Positions 32,995 to 42,429 of a stretch of DNA of 52,532 nt are shown here, piece after piece. Source of the DNA: JAWXBM01 sp034440115 (GTDB lineage Bacteria > Pseudomonadota > Gammaproteobacteria > Xanthomonadales > SZUA-36); contig JAWXBM010000059.1 of the NCBI GenBank assembly GCA_034440115.1, forward strand, positions 1 to 52,532, given 5' to 3'. The notes under the pieces were generated by a model. That model was not told the DNA's origin, did not search any database, and saw only the letters and a program-made list of their open reading frames with translations. How positions within the stretch are numbered: the first letter of the stretch is position 1; every line of letters begins with the position of its first letter. The position numbers were made by a program, and so were the translations under genes.

Positions 32995-34638
32995 ATGTAC
33001 ATTTTAAATGGGCTAGAGCTCGCCCCCCATTCACATGACACAGCTTACTTCCCTAGCCTGGTCAAGTTAGAACAAACGGAAACGTCAGCAAGGCGGCGCG
33101 GAACCAACACAAACACATTTGCGGCGCTACCGCTGCTTGCTCTTCTGACTCTATTCAATTGCGATAAAGATCTTTCGGCTGCAGAACGGCCCGAGCACTT
33201 TGGGCCTCAAAAGCCACCCTACCTCGTTGAGAGTCCGATCGCCATTACCGGTGGAACACTGATCGACGCCACTGGGGCAGCGCCCCGCACCGGTCAGACT
33301 GTACTGATCGACAAGGGACGAATCAAGGCAGTAGGGCCTTCGGAAACAATCGTGATACCTTCAAATGCAAGGCGCTTCGATGCAAGCGGGATGACGGTTA
33401 TGCCTGGTCTGATCGCTTCAAATCAACACATCCAACTCAATCCGCTATATCCTGCTCCTGTCGCAGATTTGCCATTCAACGATTTGGTCGCCCGTTGGGA
33501 AGCCAATTTCGCCGATATGCCGCGCAAGGCTTATAACTATCTGATGCAGGGCGTGACCACAATGCGTCAGACGAGTGGTCCTCGCGGGAGAATACTGCCC
33601 GTAAAGCGAAAGATTGACGCGGGCGAACTAGCCGGTCCGCGTATCATGCTGGGAGGCGCACTACTCATAAGCCCTCAAAGGTTTGATGCGCATATCAGAA
33701 AGAGCCGAACTCCGGTTGAATCCGTTGCATGGTTGCGTAATGACTTTGCCTGGTTTGTACTTGATGATATTGAGAACGACCTAAATGAACTGACTGGAGC
33801 TGACTTTAATTATTGGAAAATCTCACTCGGCGACGAGCCGTTTGATGGTAAAAACGATTTTACCGATGAACAGGTTCACCGAATTATTGAAAAGGCCAGG
33901 GCAGCAGGCAAGTTCGTCGACATCCACTCACAATCTTCCCCCGAGGGTTATGCCCGACTATTAAAGTTTGATTTTGACACTTTAGAGCACCCGTTCACCA
34001 CAGACTTTCTGCAGGACGAAAAGACCATTGCGGGCTTTGCACGCAAGGGGATCATTGTTGATACCTTGTTGCGCATGCGCGTCGCCGGGGCAGAAGCAGC
34101 AAGTGATCCGAATCGCTTTACCGAATCCAGATATTTCATGTCAATGTCCCCCGATGAATTTGCCTTGCTCATGAGGTATCGCGACAAAATGCTTTTCAAC
34201 TTGCAGAACCCGACTCAAGGTGGTCTCTCAATTTACGACAAACTCGCTACAGAATCTGACGCCTTTGGTATGGCTGGACCATCCTACGAAGACCAGCAGA
34301 AAGGCCGGGAAATGGCGAGGGAAAATATGCGGCGATTTATCAAAGCCAAAGTAAAGTTTTCGATGGGTACTGATGCGCCGACATTTTTGAATTTTCAGCA
34401 AGAAGACCCAAACGCCACTGAACTGGCCTACATGGTCGAGCTGGGGATGTCGCCAATGGATGCGCTAATTGCGGGAACTCGAAATGGCGCCGAAGCAATT
34501 GGGATGCTAAGCGATCTCGGGACTATAGAGGCCGGAAAAATCGCAGACATCATTGTCGTGGCGGGTGATCCTTTGATCTCCATGGAGGCGATGAAGCGCG
34601 TTGCGGTGGTCATTAAAGACGGCATAAGATACAAGTAG
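32995..34638 (+). CDS. Amidohydrolase superfamily protein with NxH motif (copy A2)
   Basis: 547 residues from ATG 32995 (AAGGA 9 bases upstream; the open frame extends to 32911). About 40 polar residues precede a hydrophobic segment (42-56), then the mature domain. The motif is PGLIASNQHIQLNP with Asn143 and His145. Lys in FNYWKISL, His in FVDIHSQ, His in TLEHPF and Asp in SMGTDAPTF are kept. Closest in this window to A4 (46956-48572), sharing the C-terminus VAVVIKDGIRYK. It starts 166 bases after the receptor relic and is followed by A3 in tandem. Likely exported; substrate unknown. Confidence 0.85.
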   Translation: MYILNGLELAPHSHDTAYFPSLVKLEQTETSARRRGTNTNTFAALPLLALLTLFNCDKDLSAAERPEHFGPQKPPYLVESPIAITGGTLIDATGAAPRTGQTVLIDKGRIKAVGPSETIVIPSNARRFDASGMTVMPGLIASNQHIQLNPLYPAPVADLPFNDLVARWEANFADMPRKAYNYLMQGVTTMRQTSGPRGRILPVKRKIDAGELAGPRIMLGGALLISPQRFDAHIRKSRTPVESVAWLRNDFAWFVLDDIENDLNELTGADFNYWKISLGDEPFDGKNDFTDEQVHRIIEKARAAGKFVDIHSQSSPEGYARLLKFDFDTLEHPFTTDFLQDEKTIAGFARKGIIVDTLLRMRVAGAEAASDPNRFTESRYFMSMSPDEFALLMRYRDKMLFNLQNPTQGGLSIYDKLATESDAFGMAGPSYEDQQKGREMARENMRRFIKAKVKFSMGTDAPTFLNFQQEDPNATELAYMVELGMSPMDALIAGTRNGAEAIGMLSDLGTIEAGKIADIIVVAGDPLISMEAMKRVAVVIKDGIRYK

Positions 34639-34876
34639 TACGCCATTTTCGAGGCTGTTTGAAAGGCGCAGGTTTGGCCGAGCCAATGCTCATCTGCCCG
34701 GGCATCTGGACTCTTTAGTAGATCGGTGGCCGGAAAAGGCATCGCTCAGATTAAGTGGAATCTGCAATCTGAAAGACGTGTTGAATAATCTTGGTTGAAC
34801 ATTCGACCGGTTCATACGCTTGGTGGCGTCTGATCCGTAGAACCCCTGTTTTTCCCGTAACCCGGAGGGCATGATT

Positions 34877-36442
34877 ATGAGTACTGTTGGCAAGAAGTTT
34901 CTTGCACTCGCTTTGAGTATCGCAATTTGCCCGTTACTGCTGGGTCAAGCGAATGCACAGTCCGACCAACTTCCAGAGTTTCTGGGGCCACAGGAGCCAC
35001 CATTTATTCCCAGCCATCCGATTGCGCTGGTCGGAGGGCTTTTGATTGATGCTACCGGTGCGCCACCCAAGTTGGGATACACGGTCATCATCGAAGGTGA
35101 AAAGATCACAAAAGTTGGCCGCTCGGAAGATGTAACCATTCCCCGCGGGGCCCAGGTAATTGATACTGAAGGCATGACGATCATGCCGGGAATAATCAAT
35201 TCCAATCAGCATATTCAACTTAACCCGCTATACCCGGCGCCCACAGCTGATCTCAGTCTGGAGGAACTTCGTGGGCGTTGGGAGGAAACATTTGCACGAA
35301 TGCCGAGCCGGGCATACGTATACCTGATGCAAGGTATTACGAGCATGCGCCATACCAGCGGGCCGGCAAAGCGCATTCTTCCCGTCAAGCAACGCATCGA
35401 CGCAGGTGAGATTGCCGGCCCGCGCATTTTTCTAGGTGGCGCACTTTTTATGAGTGAAGCGCACTTTCAGCATTACCTGAAAAAGAACAACACGCCAAAA
35501 GCAGCAGTGAATTGGTTGCGAGACGAATTCGCCTACAATGTGATTGCGGATGTTGAGAAAGGCACCGAACCATATGTGGGCCCTGAATATAACTTCTGGA
35601 AATTGGTTATGTCCGAAGAAGAGTTCGATGGCAAGAACGATTTTTCAGATGAGGAATTGCGCTATATTATTGATAAGGCACATAAACTCGGAAAAATTGT
35701 CGACGTACATGCGGGTGGGCATAACGCAGGCTTGCGCCGCATGATGGCATTCGACGTGGACACACTCGAGCATCCTTTCTATGGACATACCCTCATAGAG
35801 GATGACATTATTCGTACCTATGTGGACAATGGCGTGATAATCGACACCTTACTCCGGGTTATGGTTGCTGGCGCAGAGCATGCTGAAGATCCACAGCGCT
35901 TCAACGAATCACTTTACATTATGTCCATGGAGCCGAAAGAGTATCGCTTGCTCATGCGCTACCGCGAAAAAATGCTTTATAACAAAAGGCATCCCGACCG
36001 TTCGGGCCTTCCCATTTACAAAAGTGATGGGGCAACATTGGGCGGAATTAAGGATGAAGGGGATATATTCGGTGTGACTGGGCCCTCTTACAACCAAATG
36101 CAGGCCCAGCGAGCAACGTCACATGAGAATATGCGGCGCTTCATTCGCGCGGGTGCAAAGTTCTCACTTGGCACGGACACGACGGCATTCCTGAATTTTC
36201 AGCAGGACGACCCCAATGCGATCGAGTATCGCTATATGGTGGATGAGGGCATGGACCCAATGGATGCCATCATCGCCGCTACCCGAAACGGCGCCGAGGC
36301 TCTGGGACTGGAAGACCAGTTGGGCACTATTGAAGAGGGAAAACTTGCGGATGTAATTGTTGTTGCCGGGAATCCGCTTGCTGACCTTGATGCCTTGAAG
36401 CAAGTGTATGCCGTCATAAAGGGAGGTGTTCGCTATAAATAG
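34877..36442 (+). CDS. Amidohydrolase superfamily protein with NxH motif (copy A3)
   Basis: 521 residues. The ATG at 34877 is chosen because GGAGG lies 8 bases upstream; the ATG at 34871 is too close to it. Unlike A1, A2 and A4 it has an ordinary Sec signal (1-27, ending ANAQ). Probable metal-site residues: Asn110-x-His112 in NSNQHIQ, Lys242 (FWKLVM), His278 (VDVHAG), His299 (TLEHPF), Asp434 (LGTDTTAF). A1 matches it over long stretches, including GGLLIDATGAPPKLGYTV. A2 and A3 share only the more diverged family core, so the tandem pair is not a recent duplication. It ends 93 bases before a convergent TBDR. Confidence 0.87.
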   Translation: MSTVGKKFLALALSIAICPLLLGQANAQSDQLPEFLGPQEPPFIPSHPIALVGGLLIDATGAPPKLGYTVIIEGEKITKVGRSEDVTIPRGAQVIDTEGMTIMPGIINSNQHIQLNPLYPAPTADLSLEELRGRWEETFARMPSRAYVYLMQGITSMRHTSGPAKRILPVKQRIDAGEIAGPRIFLGGALFMSEAHFQHYLKKNNTPKAAVNWLRDEFAYNVIADVEKGTEPYVGPEYNFWKLVMSEEEFDGKNDFSDEELRYIIDKAHKLGKIVDVHAGGHNAGLRRMMAFDVDTLEHPFYGHTLIEDDIIRTYVDNGVIIDTLLRVMVAGAEHAEDPQRFNESLYIMSMEPKEYRLLMRYREKMLYNKRHPDRSGLPIYKSDGATLGGIKDEGDIFGVTGPSYNQMQAQRATSHENMRRFIRAGAKFSLGTDTTAFLNFQQDDPNAIEYRYMVDEGMDPMDAIIAATRNGAEALGLEDQLGTIEEGKLADVIVVAGNPLADLDALKQVYAVIKGGVRYK

Positions 36443-36535
36443 TGCGCCCTGCCATTCGAGAAGCCGGAAATAACTTCCGTGTCATTGTCACAGAAGCTAC
36501 TTCCGTATATCTAAAGCAATCCTGAAAGCCTGCGG

Positions 36536-38926
36536 TTAGAACTTATACGAAACGCTCGCGCCATATGTGCGCGGAGCTCCGTAAAGTATTCCTGCAGGAA
36601 GAAAGGTGGATCCAGGACCAAAAGCTTCCGTGCGATAAAGTTTGTCGGCAATGTTCTGGACCCAAAGGTAGGCTTCCCATTGCCCAGACAATGCCGCACC
36701 GAAAAGTGCATTCACGATTCCGTACGAATTCTGTTGGGAACCAGGACGATTGGGAAGTTGAAATTGCACCTTGCTGTTGTAATTGAAATCAACCTGCGCA
36801 AAGGGCGTGAAAGGCCCAAAGGACTTAGGTGAATCATATCGCGCCAGGCCCGTCATGGAAAAATCTGGCGATCTCGCTGTGCGGTCACCGTCATAATCGC
36901 CTGAGATGATTTCCGACTTCATGACATTTACACCCAGACGAAACATCCATTGGGCATTCGGCACAAATACAATCTCTGACTCTACACCGTTTACTTTGAC
37001 ATCACCTGCGTTGGTTAACACGATCAAACGTATGCCCGCCCGATCAATACCTGCGCTGGCCTGGAAATTCTCAAAGTCGTAATAGTACAAAGCGGTATTC
37101 CATTGAAGTTTGCCATTGAACACAGTTGACTTAAATCCCACTTCATAGGCGGTAATTGTCTCCTCGTCGAACGGAATCAGTTGATTTGCGCTAAACGCTA
37201 TCGAGGCAGGGAAACCTTGTCCGCGGAAACCCGTCGCAATACTGCCATAAACAAGCCAATCGTCGCTCGGTCGATAATTGATGCCGGTCTTCCAGGTTAA
37301 TTTACTACCGTCCACTTCGTTTGAGTAACTCGGAAAAATTACCAGACCATAGCCTACTGTCTCTCCAAACGCGTCAAAAGCTCTATCTTCGGACGTGTAA
37401 CGCAAGCCACCGATCAATTGCCACTGCTCGCTCAGATCCCACTCGATCTGGCCAAAGCCCGCAAACGTCTCTGTTTCCTGGTTGAAACCCCAAAGAAGTA
37501 CCTCGGAAAATAGATGGTGTTCGCTCAAGTCAGCAATAAGGACATCGTTCACATCTTCGTTCGAAAAGTAACCGCCAACTTGCCAATTAAAACTACCCCA
37601 GGAATCATCAGACGCGATGCGTACCTCCTGCGTCACGACATCGATGTCCTGTGCCGATGAGCCACCAATGGTTTTGAATGGACCACCTTGCTGCCCAATT
37701 CCTGTCGTTCTTTCAAACGTCCTGTAACCTGTTACCGAGGTTACCACTACCCGATCCAGGCTCCAGTTAATCAGATTCGTTATTCCCGTGGCCTCAGCAT
37801 CTATATCGTTATCAATGCCAAAGTCCTTTATAGAAGTGCGTGGCCCCGTATTTTGATCTGATACGATGACAAATGTACCGCGATTGTTCGGATCCTGAAC
37901 GGTAAAATTTCGCCCACCCAAAGTAACTGGAATCAGTGTCGCAGTGCTGGAGTCATAGGCAAATGAAGCGCAGTTCGCTTCATCTCTGACACCTGTCAGC
38001 GGAAATGAACACAATGCGCGCGGATTGGATCTGAGGGCGTTTCCAAAATGCTCCATAGCAATGACTTGGGAGTTGTTCCAACCGGCATCAAAGGTAGTCA
38101 ATACTTCCACATTTGAAGTGGGCTCCCAAAGGGCCGAGACTCTGATGGCTTGCCTTTCAACATCGCCATTGCGGCGTTTGATCGCGCTACGGCTGTTCAC
38201 AAAAAAGCCTGTTGTATCTAACGTCTGCCATCCGTCTTCGAGAGCCACTACGCCGGCAAAGCGCAATTTGAATGTCTCACTCAAGGGCACGTCAACCGCA
38301 CCTTCAAGGTTGGTTATATTGCGATTTCCATAAGAAGCATTGAAGTAGCCCCCCCATTCAGAACCCGGTGCCTGTGGTACAAAATTGATGGCGCCACCAG
38401 TAGTATTTCTACCATATAACGTTCCCTGGGGGCCTTTAAGCACCTCGACACGCTCCAGATCAAACAAGGCATGGCCCACCATTGCGTTGTAGGGCACGGA
38501 TACGCCGCCAACGTAAAGTGAGGTTGCCGGATTCTGATTGCTGGTTCCGGCGTTGGTACCAACGCCGCGCAGAGTAAACTCAGGGTCCGTCTGATTTAAC
38601 GGGCTTTCATTCATAAACAAACCGGTAGTGACACGTGACAAGTCTTTTGCCGTTTGCACTCGCAACAGCGCCAATTCGTCGCCGCTGAACGCCTGAATTG
38701 AAATGCCTACTTCTTGGACATTCTGTTCGCGATGCTGTGCGGTTACCACCACTTCTTCGATCACTTGTTCGATAGCTGCCTCGTCACCTTCTTCATTCTG
38801 AGCATAAACTTGCCCGTGCTGAGTCGTCGAAAGAACAGCCATTAGTAACACAGCACAACCGCGTGTAATAGGTTTGCCGTTGTATTGACCTTGCACAGGG
38901 GGCTTTTGTTTGTAGTTGTATGACAC
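36536..38926 (-). CDS. TonB-dependent outer-membrane receptor
   Basis: 796 residues, GTG start 8 bases after GGAGG. An unusually polar first 22 residues precede the signal segment (about 23-42). The plug has EEVVVTAQHREQNVQEVGIS, TLRGVGTNAG and LERVEVLKGPQGTLYGRNTT, close to the receptor at 11965-14283, and the barrel ends SVSYKF. Convergent with amidohydrolase A3 (93-base gap) and divergent from the S9 peptidase. Two palindromes lie upstream (38956-38974, 39002-39017). It probably imports the substrate of the neighbouring exported amidohydrolases or peptidase. Confidence 0.92.
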   Translation of the reverse strand: MSYNYKQKPPVQGQYNGKPITRGCAVLLMAVLSTTQHGQVYAQNEEGDEAAIEQVIEEVVVTAQHREQNVQEVGISIQAFSGDELALLRVQTAKDLSRVTTGLFMNESPLNQTDPEFTLRGVGTNAGTSNQNPATSLYVGGVSVPYNAMVGHALFDLERVEVLKGPQGTLYGRNTTGGAINFVPQAPGSEWGGYFNASYGNRNITNLEGAVDVPLSETFKLRFAGVVALEDGWQTLDTTGFFVNSRSAIKRRNGDVERQAIRVSALWEPTSNVEVLTTFDAGWNNSQVIAMEHFGNALRSNPRALCSFPLTGVRDEANCASFAYDSSTATLIPVTLGGRNFTVQDPNNRGTFVIVSDQNTGPRTSIKDFGIDNDIDAEATGITNLINWSLDRVVVTSVTGYRTFERTTGIGQQGGPFKTIGGSSAQDIDVVTQEVRIASDDSWGSFNWQVGGYFSNEDVNDVLIADLSEHHLFSEVLLWGFNQETETFAGFGQIEWDLSEQWQLIGGLRYTSEDRAFDAFGETVGYGLVIFPSYSNEVDGSKLTWKTGINYRPSDDWLVYGSIATGFRGQGFPASIAFSANQLIPFDEETITAYEVGFKSTVFNGKLQWNTALYYYDFENFQASAGIDRAGIRLIVLTNAGDVKVNGVESEIVFVPNAQWMFRLGVNVMKSEIISGDYDGDRTARSPDFSMTGLARYDSPKSFGPFTPFAQVDFNYNSKVQFQLPNRPGSQQNSYGIVNALFGAALSGQWEAYLWVQNIADKLYRTEAFGPGSTFLPAGILYGAPRTYGASVSYKF

Positions 38927-38955
38927 AGCTATAACCTCCGTTGAGTTTTTATGTG

Positions 38956-39017
38956 AAGTAGAAGGTATCTACTTATTCATGTGATTTTGGGTGGACTCAC
39001 AATACAATAAGTTGTAT
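38956..39017. promoter_or_regulatory. Two palindromes in the 354-base TBDR/peptidase divergent region
   Basis: AAGTAGA-AGGTA-TCTACTT (38956-38974) has perfect 7-bp arms and lies 30 bases from the TBDR start. ATACAA-TAAG-TTGTAT (39002-39017) has perfect 6-bp arms. The first could be an operator or a leader hairpin; the second resembles TTGTAT-type sites bound by MarR-family dimers in general. The rest of 38927-39280 contains no supported gene. Confidence 0.45.
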
Positions 39018-39280
39018 ATTGCCGCAACAATAATGTTTTAGCGCGAGACCGGGACCAAAGTGAATCTGACTCGATATTGGCGCCACTACCAGCGCCTTGA
39101 ACAATACTTTTGGATTTTCTGCATTAAGTACGGCCAACTCGGCCAGCTGATACTCACATACCATGACTTCCATGCCAGCCCCGGACCAACACTATCCCAG
39201 CATTGAAGGGATTGGCGACAGCTTGCCCTGGTATTAGCACAAAGATCGTCCATGCATCACGACTGGGATTAGGACTTAAC

Positions 39281-41515
39281 ATGCGTACAGGACTTGGCAG
39301 TAGAAAATTATCCGGAAAGCGTTGGTTTAGGGGCGGTCTCTTCGGGCTCGCGTTGATCAGTGGCTGCCTTAGCCCACTCGCGTCCGCTCGAGAACTGAGC
39401 ATTGAGAGGATCACGTCCGCTCCATATCTCGGTGGGGTGCCTCCTACCGACCCGACATGGTCTCGCGACGGTCAGCAACTGGCATTTTTGTGGAACGACC
39501 AAGCGACTCAGGGCCGGGACGTCTGGCTTGTTGGCGCCGATGGCAGCAACCTGAAAAAGCTCAGCGATTTTGTCAGCAGGAATGACGCCGGGCCTGCTTC
39601 CGTTTCCGATCTGGCCTGGGGGTCAGGAGACAGCGCCTTGATCTTCGCGGCGGGAAATGAGCTCTACCAGATCGAACCGCTGGGAGGTACTCCTGAAAGG
39701 ATTCTTTCGGGTGCATCACCTGCCTCCGCGCTGGCTTTATCACCAGATGGACGATTTCTCTCTTTCCTGCGAGAGGGTGACCTCTGGCTTTTGGACCAGA
39801 CCTCGGGTTCGCTAACACAAGCCACAAAGATCGCCGAGCCCAAAATTGGCAACTCTCCATTAAATACCTGCTGCGGGCCTGGATTTTCAAGACCTGATGT
39901 CGAAATCAGCCGATACTCCTGGTCGCCAGACAGCAAATATCTGGCCTTGTCTATCGACGATCGAAGCGGGGTTCGCCGGATACTGATTCCCAACTACCTG
40001 GGAGAAGAAACCCGCGCTGAACCCTTGCGGCGCGACTATCCTGGGGACAACGATCATGTTCGCGATCTGGCCCTTTATTCAGTAAGTGAGGGTCGGGTTT
40101 GGAGACTCGATTTGCCGGACAACACCGATCGTGATGTGGCCAGTTTCACCTGGTCACCGAACGGAGACCGGTTGCTGATAGATCAATGTCCGCAGAGCGC
40201 TAAGCACCGCTGGATCTATGTCGTTGACCGCGAAGAGAGAAAGCTCCAGCAAGTCTGGCACGACTATCGGGCGACGCGAACAAGTCAGGCCTGGAATTCG
40301 CTGTGGCAAAGCGATGGTCGAGGCATCGTGTTTATCTCTGACAAGGATGGACGTCATCACCTCTACGCGCTCCGCCTGGGCGATTCAAAGGCCAGCCAAT
40401 TAACCGAGGGCGAATGGAGCGTTGTGAATGAATCTGGTGCCGCCTGGATGTCCAGATATGAAGGACAGATCTTTTTCGTATCAACGCAGAAAAGCCTGTA
40501 CGAACGGCAGGTATACAAGATCCCTGAACGGGGAGGCACCCCGAAGGCCATCACCGATCTTGAGGGGATTCATCATCCGACCTTATCACCTGACGGGACA
40601 CACCTGGCTTTACTTCATTCCAATGACACGACTCCAACCGAGCTATATATCGCCGGGACAATTCAAACACAATCAGAACAGCGCATCACCCATTCACCGC
40701 CGCCCGAATTCGACGATTATGATTGGATCGAACCTCGGTACGTAACGTTTAAAAGCCATATTGATGGTGCGACCCTGCACGGAAAAATTCTCGAACCCCG
40801 CAATATTGATCCATACAGGAAATATCCCGTGATCCTCGGTCCGGTCTATCCCAATACGGCGAGGAAGCGCTGGGGAGACAGGCAGGAATGGCGAGGTCTC
40901 AATAACTTGATTCAACAATACATGGTGCTGGAAGGGGGATATATTGTCTTTCAGGTTGATACGCGCGGTAGTTACGGTCACGGTAATGCACTTCGGGATC
41001 AGCTGATTCGTGATTATGGCGGCATCGATATCGAAGACCTCTACAGTGGCGTCCAGTACTTGACTACCCTCCCTTATGTGGACGGGAACCACGTCGGTCT
41101 TTGGGGAACCAGTTATGGTGGTCTGATGACAGCCATGAGCCTGTTCAAGAAACCCGGAGTCTACAAGGCCGGCGTCGCATCCTCACCAGCAACCAATGTT
41201 CGGCATGCCCTGACCGGGCAAGTGAATGTCGCAGGGCGACCCAACACACTTCCCGAGATTTATGACAGTACGTCTGCCTACACCTACGCGGAAAATCTGC
41301 AAGATCACCTGATGCTGATGCACGGTATGCAAGACAGTATTGTCCTTTTCAAAGATTCTGTTGAGCTGGCCGAAAAACTCATGCGAGCGGGCAAGGATTT
41401 CGATTTGGTTGTGCTGCCAGCGGCTGTTCACGAATGGTCTGTAAATGACTATGTCGCACGTTACGGCTTGACAAAAGTCGTCGAACATTTCGATAAATAT
41501 TTGAAGGAAGAGTGA
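39281..41515 (+). CDS. Exported S9 family serine peptidase (prolyl oligopeptidase/DPP-IV type)
   Basis: 744 residues from ATG 39281 (AGGA 7 bases upstream; the frame is open to 39203). A signal segment with SGC lies near residues 18-36. Residues 40-480 form a TolB/WD-like beta-propeller with repeated SPDG/SPDS turns (LSPDGRFLSF, WSPDSKYLAL, WSPNGDRLLI). The C-terminal alpha/beta-hydrolase has the full triad: Ser611 in WGTSYGGL, Asp685 in GMQDSIV and His717 in AAVHEWS. It should remove dipeptides or cleave short peptides in the periplasm. Divergent from the TBDR with which it may be paired. Confidence 0.92.
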   Translation: MRTGLGSRKLSGKRWFRGGLFGLALISGCLSPLASARELSIERITSAPYLGGVPPTDPTWSRDGQQLAFLWNDQATQGRDVWLVGADGSNLKKLSDFVSRNDAGPASVSDLAWGSGDSALIFAAGNELYQIEPLGGTPERILSGASPASALALSPDGRFLSFLREGDLWLLDQTSGSLTQATKIAEPKIGNSPLNTCCGPGFSRPDVEISRYSWSPDSKYLALSIDDRSGVRRILIPNYLGEETRAEPLRRDYPGDNDHVRDLALYSVSEGRVWRLDLPDNTDRDVASFTWSPNGDRLLIDQCPQSAKHRWIYVVDREERKLQQVWHDYRATRTSQAWNSLWQSDGRGIVFISDKDGRHHLYALRLGDSKASQLTEGEWSVVNESGAAWMSRYEGQIFFVSTQKSLYERQVYKIPERGGTPKAITDLEGIHHPTLSPDGTHLALLHSNDTTPTELYIAGTIQTQSEQRITHSPPPEFDDYDWIEPRYVTFKSHIDGATLHGKILEPRNIDPYRKYPVILGPVYPNTARKRWGDRQEWRGLNNLIQQYMVLEGGYIVFQVDTRGSYGHGNALRDQLIRDYGGIDIEDLYSGVQYLTTLPYVDGNHVGLWGTSYGGLMTAMSLFKKPGVYKAGVASSPATNVRHALTGQVNVAGRPNTLPEIYDSTSAYTYAENLQDHLMLMHGMQDSIVLFKDSVELAEKLMRAGKDFDLVVLPAAVHEWSVNDYVARYGLTKVVEHFDKYLKEE

Positions 41516-41520
41516 TCAGG

Positions 41521-41720
41521 AGTCTCGCTTCCCCGGGCGATTGCGCCATGCATCGCCCTACCTATCGCTTCCTTCGCCTGCATTTCGTGCTCTCCTGCCT
41601 ACGGCCTACGGCAGCACGCCGAATCTAGGCAGGGGAAGCGACTTTGCACAAGGTGGAAATTGCCCCAAAAACCGAAGCGCGTGAGAGCGACTTCAAGGAC
41701 GACAGGGCTTCAGTCGCTCT
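41521..41720. repeat. Highly structured intergenic element with nested stem-loops
   Basis: An outer stem CGCTTCCCC (41526-41534) pairs with GGGGAAGCG (41632-41640). Inside it are GGGCGAT...ATCGCCC (41535-41541 with 41552-41558) and CGTGCT...GCC/GGC...AGCACG (41586-41618), giving a three-way junction. CCTGCCTA (41594-41601) can alternatively pair with TAGGCAGG (41626-41633). A separate hairpin AGAGCGAC...GTCGCTCT (41684-41720) is followed by TTCCT. The element fills the 344-base gap between two convergent genes. A bidirectional terminator, structured RNA or repeat-type element are all possible. Confidence 0.55.
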
Positions 41721-41859
41721 TTCCTAGACTGCTGCAAAGGTCTAACTGCCTTTCGCAGTGCCGCCCTCTGCTGCTTAGAAATCAGTACCGACCTTTCTGG
41801 TCTAACAAGCGCCGCGAAATGCAGGTGGCCGGATCCGCAAATTATCCATTGGTCAACAA

Positions 41860-42363
41860 TCAAGACCGCTGCAACATGTCCTTTGGCGCTATATTCCAAA
41901 CAGACAATTCAACTTCCACCCCATTGGGATCTATGGCTGAAATGCTGTCCAGAATTTCGTGCGAAATGCTTTTGTACTTAATGCCCCTTTCTTCTGCACG
42001 GCTCTTGAAACCCTGGTATTGCTCTTTGTTGATATTCAGCGCGAAGTGGTTCACGCCGCCAATTCCCGCCTTAACAGCTTGAGTGACATTGTGGACCCGC
42101 AAAAAGGCCAGAAATTCGTCTCTTCCCAAATCGAAAAAGACCATCGTGGACTTTGGGTCACCATCCAAAGGCCTTACTCGCAACAGCTTCAATCCGACCA
42201 CCTGTGTATAGAAATCAATTGTCGCATCAAGATCATCGGCAAAAAAGGCCAGGTGGTTGATTCCTGAGGCCTGTGTGTCTATTCCAGAATATCGCTCGTC
42301 CGATACATATTTTTGTATCAGGTATTCTCGTTCTTTCTCCGCGTTCCTTACTGCTTCATTCAT
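41860..42363 (-). CDS. VOC (glyoxalase/bleomycin resistance/dioxygenase fold) protein
   Basis: 167 residues from ATG 42363 (GGAG 7 bases upstream). After a helical N-terminus, INHLAFFADDLDATIDFYTQ opens the first beta-alpha-beta-beta-beta module with its metal-type His. GVNHFALNI opens the second with another His, and GVEVELSV near the end supplies the usual Glu. All three candidate metal ligands are therefore present, so a metal-dependent lyase, isomerase or dioxygenase is possible. It follows the aminotransferase by 66 bases on the same strand, and probably acts on a 2-oxoacid-derived product (inference). Confidence 0.82.
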   Translation of the reverse strand: MNEAVRNAEKEREYLIQKYVSDERYSGIDTQASGINHLAFFADDLDATIDFYTQVVGLKLLRVRPLDGDPKSTMVFFDLGRDEFLAFLRVHNVTQAVKAGIGGVNHFALNINKEQYQGFKSRAEERGIKYKSISHEILDSISAIDPNGVEVELSVWNIAPKDMLQRS

Positions 42364-42429
42364 AGTACTCTCCATTGAAGAAATTGAATCATGAGCCAAA
42401 CTCTGGCGCACTGAATCTGGAATTTGCGC

